Origin: Zhengitettix transpicula
Taxonomy: Eukaryota > Arthropoda > Insecta > Orthoptera > Tetrigidae
Assembly: GCA_037074705.1 (NCBI GenBank)
Contig: CM073591.1
Coordinates: 63,180,897-63,244,896 of the forward strand
Length of the DNA: 64,000 nucleotides
Direction: 5' to 3'
Position numbers and translations under genes: made by a program. Below the pieces are notes generated by a model. The model was not told where the DNA came from. It saw only the letters and a program-made list of their open reading frames with translations, and ran no database searches. Shown here piece by piece: positions 49,794 to 63,012 of this stretch (its first letter is position 1; the number at the start of each line of letters is the position of its first letter).

Positions 49794-50290
49794 TGCCTAT
49801 TAAGACAACTTATAAATAAACAACAACCAATTTTAAGTTAGAAAAAAGATATTTATTTCTAGAAAATTACATTAGGTTTCTTCGCAATTTGCGATCTTTT
49901 CGGGTATGTAGCTTTAACAAAATTTTGATAGTTAGGTTCTTGTCCCTTGACTACCGCGGCCGAAATATTTTTATCAATTGGCTGTTGTTTATTTATTGAA
50001 CCATTATTATTTCTAAATAGGACGCTAAAGAAATAGATTTATGGGGATGATTGTTCTGAGAGATTCCACTTCAGGAAATTAAATGTGGAGCAATGCTACG
50101 GAGTGCTACCATGTTGACTTCAATAACAGTCTAACAATGCAATTAAAAATTTGCGTATCAAATTGAAGACCAATATTAAATATTGAATTAAATTAATTTT
50201 CTGAGATATTGATTAAATGAATTCTTTCAGGAAAAATCAGATTATCTATTAATCACAATTAAATAATACAGTTTCTGTTTTAATTTAGTT
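48925..50290. other. Intergenic DNA with TA microsatellite
   Basis: A (TA)n tract of about 46 bp lies at 49746-49791. Nothing else recognised. Confidence 0.55.
49746..49791. repeat. TA microsatellite
   Basis: About 23 TA units without interruption; the longest pure TA tract in the window. Confidence 0.9.
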
Positions 50291-50296
50291 TTATAA

Positions 50297-50435
50297 AAGG
50301 ATGAGAATGGAAAAATCTTGACCGGACCGGCAATCGCATTCCAGTACTCCCACTTGGTACCGGGTTCGATTCTCCTCCCGGTCGAGAATTTTCCATCCTG
50401 ATCCTTAATTCAGCTTCATGGCCTACAACGGCTGA
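50297..50435 (+). mobile_element. tRNA-SINE family D tail in a foldback arrangement
   Basis: The right part reads GGGTTCGATTCTCCTCCCGG (B-box-like, about 50362), GTCGAGAATTTTCCATCCTG, ATCCTTAATTCAG and TTCATGGCC. The left part (50298-50330) is the inverted copy AAAGGATGAGAATGGAAAAA and TCTTGACCGG. The whole can fold back on itself around a spacer of about 45 bp. Confidence 0.6.
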
Positions 50436-52036
50436 GCTTCGTTGGATACTATTTATTATGTTCTTAAATTTATTTATAATTTGATTTTTCTGTAGTTGCC
50501 ACCATATTTATTCTTAAACACTAGCAAATTCAATCGGTTTCATGTTTAATCCAAAATATGGGCTTCGGTAGAAATAAAATTGTAGAAAATAATTGAACTT
50601 GCTCTTGAGAATGCTCTCCATCAAATTTGTTTCGATAGCGAATAATTGTCAAATTGAAGTTAGAACTGTTACAGCTTTCACCGTATTCGTCAAATTTCAA
50701 TTCCTGTGACTTTTTACTATTTTATGACCTGTTAAAATGTTCGACGGGAGAAGTTTCATACAAACCGAGGAGATCTTTCATCAAACAAGCTCCATTAGGA
50801 CCTTTCGGAAATATGATGAAATGATGGGTGAAGTGTATGGAGTTAAAATGGTATTATGTTAAAAAATAATTACAAAAACCATTTTCGTAAATTTCACATA
50901 GTTGCAAATTGAATGGTTAAATTTTATATTTGTCGGTCATCAGAGAATCCTTTCTGTAGTTTATCAATACAAAATAATATTTTTCAATTGTTTCGTAAGT
51001 ACATATGTACCTGCTCTCATACTTTGATTAGAGGGAGCAAATAAATCAATACGCTTTTAAAAAAAATATTATAATGGATGAAAGGATTGAAGGCAAAGTT
51101 TTCGTATGTCATCATCAGCAACGTCGAATTGATATATCGGTTATTGATCTCTTGTGTCATTGATCAGGAGACTGATTTGTTAGATATGCAGAACGCAAAC
51201 CTCTGGCACGTTTATTGTACTTGGTTGACCTACTAGAGAGGGAAGCCGCCAGACGTGGATGTGGACTTCGGCAGGTTCGTGATCGACGCGCCTCTAGTTC
51301 CAGAGCTCGTAACTCTTAGACCTCGCGTTGCATAACAGACCTTCTCTGAATGGAGCGCTCCAGTTAGCGTGGAATGCACCAGACACGCGACAAGCCTTTC
51401 TCTGACTTCGCAACCAAGTCGCCACTTTCTTTGCGACGTGTGACAGACGCTTCTCGTAGCGCGCCTTCGGAAAATCTCACCTTGTCACGTTCCTGCATCC
51501 ATAAATGCTTCAGTTTTATATTTGTCTGTCAACATAGAAGCCTTTCATTGTTTTCTCATTTTGAGATTGTCTGATTAGTGAGATTGTGAGTTTTTCGTAG
51601 CGGCCGAATTCTTGTCGTCAAAATCATTATCACTAGTTTGTCACGTATCGATTTTTTCAATCCTCTGTTATAAAAAAAATCATGCGCATTACGAAAGATA
51701 ATTTCTTTATTAATAAAACTACTTATGTCATTCTTAAGCTCTGATATTTCGTTATAATTTTCCTAGTAAAATACACCCTGTGAGAAATACTTTCATGATC
51801 CCCTTCTCTATTTATTTAAAAATCAATTTTACATTCACAGAGAAAATAACAGCTTATACGATTTATAAAATATTATGGTAAATAGGCCATATTTCTAGTG
51901 AAGGTTGATTTATTGAATCAGTTTAAACGCAGCTAAATGTTTTCTTGTAAAGGGTCCACCATTAAGTTTGACAGAATGCACGTAGTTACATTGTTTAAGT
52001 TGTTGGCGCTGTGTCGTAATTACCAGTGTCGTTTTA
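50436..52036. other. Intergenic DNA, no supported gene
   Basis: A GC-richer patch at about 51180-51500 has no recognised coding pattern. Nothing else seen. Confidence 0.45.
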
Positions 52037-52232
52037 GTCGGCACCACGAAAATGTAATATCAAGGTTAAGTAGGTAACCTCTCCGCACCCCTCGTCCGAG
52101 GGTAGCTAGATTGTAAATCCGCATCATTACCCGTAAACCTTAACCACCACGGCTGTCTATTAATGGACACAGTGTGAGGCAACGTAGCCGAAAGAGTCCG
52201 TAGCCTTGGTATTACATTTTCATGGCGCAGAC
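52037..52232. mobile_element. MITE of 196 bp with inverted ends and TTTA duplication
   Basis: The ends GTCGGCACCACGAAAATGTA and, inverted, GTCTGCGCCATGAAAATGTA match with few differences and continue into ATAYCAAGG, about 33 bp. TTTA lies directly outside each end (52033-52036 and 52233-52236). The interior is GC-richer than its surroundings and non-coding. Superfamily is unknown. Confidence 0.65.
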
Positions 52233-52236
52233 TTTA

Positions 52237-54279
52237 CTGTTTCACAAATCACCATTGCAGACATGCATGATTCAACGATTTCTTTCTAACAGAACGGTGC
52301 CACATGTCACACATAATTCGGGATAACCGTCGTTGAGCAGAAAGGTACCTGCAACGGTTATTTCACACAGTGGTTATGTTCCACTCCGCCCCCTCCCCCG
52401 ACAGTCGTACGTTCTAACCCATTTGGTTGCTGTCTGTGTTATGTAAAATCGTAGGTATACGAGAATAATCCACAAACGTCCGTGATATTCAAACTTTGGT
52501 ACTCATGAATCCGTCCAACGAAAGAAAGTAACTAATAACGTACATATAATATTATTTTGTACACATATAATTTCAATTATTGCTTGTTTATATGTAATAA
52601 ATAAATATTGATTTTCAACTGTCGGTGACACTGTTCAGCGTTTTAAATTTTCGACTCTTAGTAGTATTCTTTATATATGATCAGTTAATTTCATGCAAAG
52701 TAGAGCGTGCTGATATGTTCATGGATGAATTTACGAGTAAAATGCATTCACATCACATCCCCATAAGTATATAATAACATGTTGTGTTCAATCCACACAT
52801 AACAACGCGATTCTGGCATATATACCGTCAGGTGGTAACTAGAAATCATGCTGCAGCGCATATTCAGCTATCGCTGCTGAAAGCTCCGCTGGGATTGTAG
52901 AAGAACTTGAGGAACGGAAAGTTGAGTTATCGAGGATATTATCTTCAGAGGTTGGTACGATGCCGGACGATATCTAAAACTTCAACAAAGCAATCAAAAT
53001 ACAATGGCTGGAAATTCTTCCGCCTAACAAAAAACGAAATAAGCTCTTAGCCATATCTAAATCATATTGTGCTTTCACCTTCATTTCTCAGTGAGAGTCA
53101 CGACGGAGCGGTTTTTCGGGAGTTGAATGATTAAGAACAGGTGATAACTAATTCAGAGTCCGAGATACTTCTTAGATCTCTCATAGTTTTGAGAAAAACA
53201 AGCATTTATAGTTATTCAAGGATCAGAATATTGATCGATATTTTTAAACAGTGTTATTGAAATTCGTTTTATATATTTTTCTTTAAAAAACCAATAGTCT
53301 TTGTAGAAGTGCACAGAACGGACTAGTATGCAAATCTTTCAAGGTTTGGCTTAGTTTAAAAAAATATATCACATAAATCCAAGAATGTGCTACTGGTAAG
53401 AAATATTTGTTTCCAAAATAATATTTTATAAAATTACACTTCTTTTAGCTTCTGAAAATATACTATCAGTAAAATCATTTTGTACGCTAGAAAAGCTATT
53501 TTTATTTCACAGCTGGCAAGTTACCTGTAAGCACGTCACAAATTAGTGGAATTATTCTGTTTTACCACCTTTAAAAAATACTATGGGTTGATTAAATAAA
53601 GATTTATAATTCTGTTCAGCGGCAGGATGACCTTTGTAATAATCATATGATTATAATGCAGATGTTATGTACTTGAAATCTGCCTCCCACTTCAAAATTT
53701 TGGGCATAAATGAGAAACCAAGTGGTCGTGTAATGGACCTCACCATTTAGCCAAATTGCCTACAAGGAATAGAAATCTGTATTAAAAAAATTGTAAGTGG
53801 CGTTCTATTGTGCCTAACTGCATCTCAGCCGTTAATGAGATGGCAATTTTACGGTTGGCTGACACTCAAGTTCCGCAACTTGCCACCTGAAGTGAGACAA
53901 AAGGATCTTGCTTCACGAGACGGACACACAATGCACCATTGTCTTAAGTCTTCACAGAAAATAACAGCGTCTGACACATGAGACTGAAAAACATAAATTG
54001 TAATCGTTCTTCATGCCTTCATTTAGGGTAATGTGAATTTGAACATAAAGTTGCATATGTCAATTGAAAATTAAAAATCGAATAGCGCAATACAATTGTA
54101 TTTATTAATTAAGTGTTTAACCAAAATAACAGTAAAACTATTTATCAAATCCAGTAAAACTACTTTTAGATAAAAACTGAATTATCTCGCCTTCTTGTCT
54201 AAATGTGTTAATAAATTTGACAATATCAAATTATTCTTAAAAAAAACTAATATTGAAAATAATTCTTGTATATTATCTT

Positions 54280-54318
<39 letters not shown>

Positions 54319-55655
54319 TTCCCTAATAATATAATTAGCTAATGACTCAATTTTCTGATGTTATACTATTTCCGAATGACGAGAGCACCGTAACCATTTC
54401 ACTGCCCTGATTTTCTGCTTAGGACATGATAATTAATTGTGAAAAAAATACATTTGACTTTACAATTTCAAACACTAAAATGTTAAACATACTTCAGTGG
54501 CAGTTACAATTTGAGATGCTTAAAGTTCAAAATCTTTGGGTTTCATCAGAATAGTATGTTTAATTGGAAAATGCGCATAAATACAATTGCACAGAAATGA
54601 AGCTCAGTTACATATGCTGTATAATTATTTCAAAGGGTAGTGACGTTATCATCAGAAAAATAGTTTACTTCACATATATTAACATGTGACATATGTGACA
54701 TAGAGAAACTCATCAGGAGAAGATTTTTTTTTCTTTATAGACAAAATGGGTTGTGTAATTTGTTTTAGATTGAATAAAGTCTTCTCAATATTGCTACAAG
54801 ACGATGGAAGTGAACGTCATCGATATATCGCGAATATAATTGTTTACGCGGTTAGAAGTCCGAGAAGACTTTATTCATTCTCTACAACGAGAAAGACTAC
54901 ATTCTTTGTTTCAGATTTATTCAAGAACATCCTGCAAGAGGCTTCTGAAAACATTTCACGTTCTTAACAGATGTACTAAGAATAATTTATGTTGTTTGTG
55001 ATAAATAATAGTCGAATTCAGATATCAATTCAGATATGCACATTTTTAATAAAAGAACGCAATGAAGAGAGCCGATAATTTCATTTAGAAAGAACACAAA
55101 GAAAGACGCAAACCACAGCCAACTGTTTTGAAAGTGGTCCAATTTAAAGAATTGGCTAATTAGTTTTGTACTAAAATATACCATTTGTAAATAATTTAGG
55201 TCACATAAGAGAATGTTAAAGATAATTTATAAATAGTAATTTGAGGGTTTATTATAATTTCTGTTAAATTCATGGATCATTCCAATACTTCGGTTCCCAG
55301 CTTCTCTATAGTGTCTATGGAACATGACCTAATTCTTATAAATTAAATATTCCTATTATTTATGTTAACATTATTGAACAAGTTAAATCACAGGAGATCA
55401 GAATTTCCATAATTTTATTTTTATCTGCTTTCCTCTATGTCTTAACGTAGTTTTTCCTGTGTACATTCATCGACATTATACTTTACTTGAATTTGGTATT
55501 ATTACATTATTGATTGAAACTGGCGAGTGTTGACTCTTTTACAAAGTAAACGTTATTTTTGTAGATTTAATTTATTTTATTCTTATTTTCTCATTTCTTT
55601 GACCATTCTCGTAACTGATTTAACTAGTATTAAAAATAATCTGAGGCAGTATCTG
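52237..55655. other. Intergenic DNA with TA microsatellite
   Basis: A (TA)n tract at about 54282-54312. A 73-codon frame at 54746-54967 has no recognised domain. No supported gene. Confidence 0.45.
54282..54312. repeat. TA microsatellite
   Basis: About fifteen TA units, followed by TAATATATT. Confidence 0.85.
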
Positions 55656-55659
55656 GATT

Positions 55660-55860
55660 TTCATGGCTGTTTAGTTAATGAGGGAGAGTTCCGTTTGAGT
55701 GTTTGATCCGAAATGTATAGTAGGGAAATTGTTGGGCCTAACACACTGCCCTGTGGTACACCTGATATTAATTATTTCAGGCTTATTCGATTGTAACTCC
55801 ATTATTTCTTGATCTCCCGTATTATTATGAGTTGTGAAAACGTATTAAGGTTCTCATAAG
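55660..55860 (-). pseudogene. LINE reverse transcriptase relic (palm motif)
   Basis: On the minus strand ISGVPQGSVLGPTISLLYIS at about 55776-55717 is the highly conserved RT motif (normally GVPQGSVLGP.LF..YINDL). Just upstream, one frame over, EIMELQSNKPEIINI fits the segment that normally precedes it. The frameshift and later stops show it is dead. No FADD motif was found downstream. It belongs to the Jockey/CR1/I-like group, not more precisely placed. Confidence 0.75.
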
Positions 55861-58800
55861 ATATATTTTTCCTACCTGGAGTGGGAGTTTAGTTACAAGT
55901 GGGTCTGTTTGTCTGCATTGGTTTTAATTCCACTGTATTTAGTTGCGATAAAGATTTTGATTAAGGGTGTAGACAGTTATAGAAACTACTATTGTATGTT
56001 TATTTTAATTTTGATTTAAATTTATTAGTGAACTTAGTTTGGTGTTATCAAGGGGATTCTGATTACGTCGTCAGATACTTTTTGCATAAATTTTTCCAAC
56101 TACTAATTTTTATTCAATTTCTTCTGAGGCATTATTTTTATGAGAGGGGTTGCGTTTTCCTTCTACACTGTCGATCAGTTGAACGGTTTCATTACAAAAT
56201 GAATTAATTTTTTCTTTAACTGGTATAGAATGGCGTGAAATTGGGTATGACTACCGATCTATTTCATAGGCAGACGTGATACACATTCTGAAAAAACTTG
56301 AGCGAAAGGAAAATTAATAGTACGAAAATTTATTGAATTTCGGACTGGACAGTAGTTGTCCTTACGGAAAAATAAAAGCACAATATTTCAAAATTTAATA
56401 GCAGTTCGAGTTATATGGAAATAAATGATTGATCTAAAAAATTTTAAACAATATAATAAAAAAATATTTCACCTTTAATAAATTAAACGAATAAGTATTG
56501 TAAACAAATTCATATAAGGAAACAAAAACTAAGAAAATTTAAATTTATAAGTCTACATTTCCACATCTCCCTTTCACAAACAGCTAAAAAGTTTTTCTTT
56601 GAATTTACAAATTATTTTGAGGATTCCTTAAATTGTCTCGAATTGAAATAATTAAAACTTCAAAATAAGTCCTGCTAATTTATTTTTTTGTTGAAAAGGG
56701 CAGTTATGAGAATTGAAAAAGAAAAGTTGTTAATCGTAGGCGAGTAAATAATTGTACAATAATAGTGGTTAAGAAGTTAAGTTTTGTTGTAAAATTCAAT
56801 TAAATAATATACTTTCAAAATGAAATGTTGTGACTCTTTTATTGTTTGTTCATACTACATTACTAACTAAGTACTTGTCCATGTATGACTTTGATATTCC
56901 ACTGGTGATGTAGAAGTTTAGAACTCTGGTATTCTTATTGCATCAGTAGTTTGATGTAAGAATATTTCCTTTTCTGAAATACTTACAATCGTTATCTCTG
57001 CCTCTGGTAGTTGACATGGATTATCCCCATTAGGTATGTTTACAATTATAGTCACCTCCTACTGTCAATTTTGAAGAAAGTCCTCAAAGGCTTCATGTCA
57101 ATATTGTAACATTGGCAGTGATACAGTTGTGTCATTTGACAGTATTTTGACTAAGATAGATGGCTTTTTAAATATTCATTTAAAGTGACTAAGTGTTACC
57201 AAGTGTGATATAACTTTTACCCATGCATCTTTATGCAAGTGTTAAAATGGATTTTAGTTACTAGCAGTTATTTTGTTTAGGAAAAATTGTTATTCATTTT
57301 TGTGTTGTATTATGACATTAGTATTCCATTGATGTAACCTAAGGAAATTAGTTATGTATTTTAACCTATGAACATTATAATACATTCATATTTATTCTAT
57401 TTTACTGTATCATTTGCTTGAACAAATTTTTAAAATATTATAAAAAAGACTAAAATTGTAAGTATACTATTGATGTTTATTCAATTGTTATTTTGATTGT
57501 TTATTATGTTGTCGACATTAATATGAAGTGCTTTTGGCTAACTTTGTTCTTGGATTCAAAAAGTCTTTAATTGTTTGTTTTTATATTAAAATAAACTACA
57601 TGTTGTTGATGAGTAGCTATATCAAAAAGTTGTGTTTAATTTAATACTTCTCTGTATCATACTCCTATAGAGCAATAGACACAAGATTATTTGTATTAAT
57701 TAGGCTCAAGCCTAAAAATTCCCTAAATATAAAGATCAATTAGAATATGTCTTTGAAAAGCAAATATGTTTGTATTGGCATCTCATGTATTTAATTATAT
57801 TTTATCTCACTTTGAGAGTTCAGTTTGTAGTTTACTGTTTTGAAGACAATTATTTTATCAATTTCTTTGGCTGGCTCTACGTTCATACAGAGTGGTTCCT
57901 TTGTCTGTCTCCTTTTTGTATTGATTATATTTCTAATGTTATGTCCCAGATTGTTTATTAGTACTCTGAATTTCATTATATATATTAAATGTTGTAAATA
58001 TTTCATTTATACTCTATATTATCGATTAATCTGAAAGGTGTAATCTACAATATTTCATATCTATTAGTAATTTTTGTGGTTGTCTGAGATGTACCAATTA
58101 AATTTTATAATATTATTTGTAAAGCTTCTTGTGCTATATTGTTTTGCTTCTTTGATAACTTGTAACTTTTTTAACAGATGTGAGCACATATACTGGTGAG
58201 GTTTTATAATTATTGTTTCACTTTCCTATAGATTTTCTCAACATCATCATAGCCCTATCATCATCATAAGTTAAAACTATATCAGCTATTTAAATATTTA
58301 CTAGATTATTAAACCTGAGGATATGCTAAAGAGGATGAAACATTGGTTATTTAATGTTTTTTTAATAAAAATAATTTTCTGACTCCAGGCTGTGCATTTG
58401 TTTATTTAAATTCAATTTTATTCCATCTTAATATGCCACAATAAGTGGACATCGAAATTGTTTAATGTCTTAAATAATATTGTTGGTCAGATTTTGTATT
58501 TAAATGTATTAACTCTCACAGTTTGATTGTTCTAACACCTAATCATTCCATTAGTAGTTTGTCAGATTTGTTCAAAAATATTAACAGTTTCATGTGATAT
58601 AATTAATTACATAGTGTAAAAAGTAAAAAAATATTTAAAATTTACATAACTAAATCAAACCCTTGTGGATGAAACAATGTTTGTCATCACATGCATACCC
58701 TCAACAAATGAAATAGTTACTGATTGTTACTTATTCTCCACACATTTAATCTCACTTAACTCATTTATGTTATTACATTGTTGTCATTTATATTTACAAA

Positions 58801-58873
58801 TTCCATACACAATAATCTTCCTATATTTTGAGTGGAAATCAAAGACATAACCTTAAGAGACTTTGTGTGAAAT
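55861..58873. other. AT-rich intergenic DNA, no feature recognised
   Basis: No gene or repeat recognised. The last few hundred bases contain the probable end of the GMC oxidoreductase transcript. Confidence 0.5.
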
Positions 58874-58874
58874 G

Positions 58875-58891
58875 TTTATTAATTATTTATT
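58875..58891 (-). terminator. Candidate polyadenylation signals of the GMC gene
   Basis: Two AATAAA hexamers on the minus strand at 58880-58875 and 58891-58886, about 330 bp past the stop codon, would give a 3' UTR of some 350 bp. Chance occurrence is possible in AT-rich DNA. Confidence 0.35.
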
Positions 58892-59215
58892 AAGTAATTT
58901 TAAATGTACAGAAAAAAACTGTCTTAGCTTACTACTTGAACTAATAATAATATTTACATATAATGAATTATGTACAGAGAATATAATGAGAGATATAATT
59001 AATGAATTATGTTTAAGTACTAATTCAATACTCTAGTACCAAATTAATAATTTAGTTAATTTTTTACAATTATATACACAAAGTATTATTTCATCTGGTC
59101 CATACACAACCCTGATAAAAACTGTTCTCCAGACAATTTCTACTCTATAAAATTACATGTTTTCCCTATTAACATAAAATTTGATTGCATTTGTTCTACT
59201 CAGTTTTAATTTAGT

Positions 59216-62200
59216 TCATTCTGACTGCGCTGACCTCTGATGATCTTTCTGTGACCAGTCTTCGTTGATCATCTCCGCCGCCTTTTCGCCCACCATGAAA
59301 CAGGCGGCGTTGGTGTTTCCCCGAGGAATGTAAGGCATGATGGAGGCGTCGGCCACCCTGAGGCCCCTCACTCCACGTACCCTGAGCCTTGGATCTACCA
59401 CGGAAGACGCATCCCTGTCTGGACCCATCTTGTTGCTGCTTACACCGTGCAAGGACGGTATAGTGAAATACTTAAGCGAGCATCGCCAGTATTTCTCTGT
59501 CATGATATCGTAAGGACAAGCAGACGTCTTAATATTCGTTATTTTCTTTAGTCCCTGTACGTTTCTTCCAATTTCCGTCACAATTCTTATTCCGTCCACG
59601 AGAACATCGGCGTCTCGGCTATCACCGAGAACTTTTGGGTCAATCAACGGCGCGTCTGACTGGTTTGTAGTGTTGAGTCTGACTTGTCCCGTACTATATG
59701 GTTGGATGCTATAAATCGAGGGAATCACTATGTCGTATTTATTAGTTATTTCTTCAAAACTGTGCTTGATGTCATCAGTTGTTCCGGTGAATTCATTCCT
59801 GAGCGAAAATACTCCGTCGGAAACTAGCAACGACATCTGAATATCCGGTTCGTCGTTGGACTTATCCGCGTACTTGGTACGAGCGAAAACGACGAAAGAC
59901 GACGTACCTACGTTTGCAAGCAACCCGTCGCGGTTCAGCAAATACTGATAAATCGATTTTTGCAGGTGTGGAACATGAAGTGAACCCTTCTCAAAGCAAA
60001 AGACCAATCCGATGTAAATAGGATGGTCGATGAGATTGTAACCGACAGGTAGATCTTTCACAACAGGAATTCCCAATTCCTTCAGATGATTTTTTGGTCC
60101 TATCCCAGACAACATAAGTAGTTGAGGTGTCAAGATGCTTCCTCCTGATAGCACTATCTCCTTTTTAGTCTTCACCTCCTTTACCACTCCATTGACGGAG
60201 AACCTCACCCCAAATGCCTCCTTCCTCTCAGGATCTATCAGAACCTTTGATGCAACAGCATTCCTGACTACGTGAAAGTTTTTCCTGCCCTTTGCACTAC
60301 CCAGCAGTCCTTTTGCTGAGCTCCACCGCATGCCGTCTTTGATGTTTAGCTGTGCGAATCCATATCCTACTCCAGGAGCGTCGCCGTTGTTAAGGTCAAT
60401 GATATGTCTAAAGTTTGCTTTGGTAGCCCCAAGTTTGAAGGAGTCCACCACTGGAAGATTTGATGTGGGTAATATGACCTCCAATTCTCCAGTCATTCCG
60501 TGAAACTTCTCTACATTTGGCAGATTACGGATGTGTTGGGACGTCGCATTCTCCGATTTCTTGAAGAAAGGTAGGACGCCCTTATAGTTCCAGCCATAGT
60601 TTCCCATGGCACCCCATTTCTCGTAGTCATTCCTGGGAAAAGGTTACAAAACATTATATATACAATCTCATCAGAGTGTATTGACTTGCTTTTACTTTCA
60701 GAGAATTTAATAAATATAGTATTTTTACAGTTAAAATTCTAACCATTATTGAGAAAGATTTTCATAATCATTTTTAACCAAACAATGTCTATTATACGGC
60801 AGTATTTAATTTTTATAATTTTAATGATTGTGCTTAAAAAGACAATAACAACAAATATTGAATGGGTATTCTTACTTTGAAAATTTTTGCCCTTCTGAGA
60901 TGCAAAATTTCTCTTTACTTTGGTTAAAGCTTTTACTTTAATAATAAATATTCTATGTAGACAATGTCAGTCCAAGATATTAATGGTAAATATTCCCTGA
61001 TCATCCGTATTGCGGAATTGGATTAGATTACGAAGTTTCTACGACTTACGCTGACGACATTTTCAAGATAAATTGTCGTCCAACAGTAACTGATCTGGAT
61101 ACAAACCCGAAAACGTATACATTAGGAAAATCTGCCATCTTTGATAAGGAATCATTTCCTTCGTTGGAGGACATTAAATGAGTAAATGTTACTGGCAAAT
61201 ACTTGAATGAGAACAACGTAAAGTTACCACCGACTCCTGTAAATTTGATACTTTTACGACATTCCTCTTAATCACATCACACGCGTATTATAAGCATTAA
61301 TAGTTTCCTTATCGATTAGCTTTTGAAAATAACTGCGTCATCGTACTTACTTTCTACCTCGCAGATAGACCATTCCGTTATGGCTGCCGCTTCCACCCAG
61401 CATCTTCCCAATGCCCCATATGCACTTGCCACTGGGCCACATTCGGCAGGCGTTCTTCTGAGGAACCGTGTAGAAGTTCCACGAGTAAGCGGATTCGCCT
61501 GATAACATCAGTGTCCACAGGCCGGGAACCTCCGCAGTCAACGGAGGATTACCACCCGCCTCAAGCAACAATACCTAGAAAATCAAGAGATTTAAAGATG
61601 TCACAACCTTCAAATTCATCATGAAAAACTACGAAAATGAAAGAATACGGGAAACTTAACAGGAACGGTTCATGGGATGTCACAATAGATACAAGAAGCT
61701 ACGAAGTGACGGATGGTTTGGAGCTTCATCGTCAATTGTTTGAAGAGAATACAACAGCCTGTTCAAGTGCGACAATTGAAAGATAATGGAAATGACAACT
61801 CCCTACATGTCAATAATGGCACAGATATAGCCATTCATCTTAGAGTAATATTGGTAAGACATTTGACGATGTCTCCAGGATCTGGAAATATTGCAAGTTT
61901 CCTAAGAAATTCTCCTAAACCTAACTCATATTGACAGCGTTAACAACTCTACGGTCTTGCCTTAATTATAGTTGGAAAGTGGGAATACTGCAATCGATAA
62001 ACTATCAGCGTATACTCAAAACATGACACATTCTTAAATTTATAAACATCAGCTAAGTAAACAAAGATATCCGTTATACACCACTAATGAGTCTGTTATT
62101 ATTAATTTTCCTCTTCATAAATAATTACCTGCAGTAATGTAAAACGTTATTAATCGATGCAATCATAAACGAGTAACAAGGTTTAGGAAGAACTAAGCCA

Positions 62201-63012
62201 AATTTAACGTTCATCTATATTTACTGTAAATTATTACGAATTTATCATTTAGTTGAGAAATATTATCCCAATTAATTAAAATTCTTTGGTTTATAGTTAC
62301 CTATATTAAACGACAAATAAGTTGCTAATCTCTACATCAAAACAATTGGATTACGTACAAAAAAAGTCAATCACATTTTTATTCTGTTGGATTCAATGTC
62401 ATAAATATAGCAGGTTTATCAAGTTCTAGAATCATAGATATTTGATTATATCAATCACATTTTATTTATTATATCACATTTTTATTCTGTTGGATTCAAT
62501 GTCATAAATATAGGAGGTTTATCAAGTTCTAGAATCATAGATATTTGATTATATCTACATCTAGGGTAACACCCGTGATATATATATATATATATATTAT
62601 TATAATAATATAAAATTTACTTATATTTACGATCGTTTCACATATTCGGACACGATCATGATTTAAACTATCTTCGATAAAAACATGTTCATTTTTACAA
62701 ATAGTATGACATGTCTATTTCTTTGCACCCTTCATTTCAGATTTGTTGCGCATATATTAGTGTAATATGTGGGTACCTTCCAGTCGGTGTTTTCGCTGAG
62801 CCTCGCCGCTACGATGGAGCCCGATGATCCCGCCCCAACCACGACGACGTCGTATGCGTCCGAAATGATGTCTGCAGCGTCCTCTGGGAAATGTCTGGAT
62901 GTGTTCGCCAGTTCACACAGCGATTCCAACATCGGAGTCAACATAATCTCAGTTCCCTTGTCCGTCAACGGTGTCGTGTGCAGAGTGGGACACTGACTAT
63001 GAGAAACCACAA
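59216..63012 (-). CDS. GMC oxidoreductase (glucose dehydrogenase-like), 5' partial
   Basis: FAD-dependent oxidoreductase of the glucose-methanol-choline family, usually secreted in insects; substrate not predictable. Exons: 62777-63012, 61351-61574, 60632-59216, joined as DWK|VLLLEAGG and RGR(K)NDYEKW with GT-AG sites; 624 residues visible. FAD-binding motif DVVVVGAGSSGS lies at visible residues 54-65 and LLLEAGG at 80-86. GMC signature 1 region is GKMLGGSGSHNGMVYLRG (134-151) and signature 2 SGGSILTPQLLMLSGIG (about 315-331). The C-terminal block holds a catalytic-type His in SLHGVSSNKMGP (about 548), then VADASIMPYIPRGNTNAACF. The first visible exon opens with an acceptor (TTACAG) and two leftover bases, so an upstream exon with the start and signal peptide is missing. 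Unusual: His where signature 1 has an aliphatic residue, and SS in place of the common GT after the His. Codons are richer in G and C than the surroundings. Confidence 0.9.
60633..61350 (-). other. Intron of the GMC gene
   Basis: 717-bp AT-rich intron with GTAAGT donor and CAG acceptor; nothing else seen. Confidence 0.7.
61575..62776 (-). other. Intron of the GMC gene with tandem duplication and TA tract
   Basis: A 1.2-kb phase 0 intron (donor GTACCC, acceptor TAG). It contains an 82-bp direct duplication and a (TA)n tract at about 62578-62597. Confidence 0.7.
62371..62555. repeat. 82-bp tandem duplication
   Basis: Positions 62371-62452 and 62474-62555 are identical except for one C/G difference. 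The copies are separated by 21 bp. Near identity in a non-coding intron indicates a recent duplication or an assembly artefact. Confidence 0.9.
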
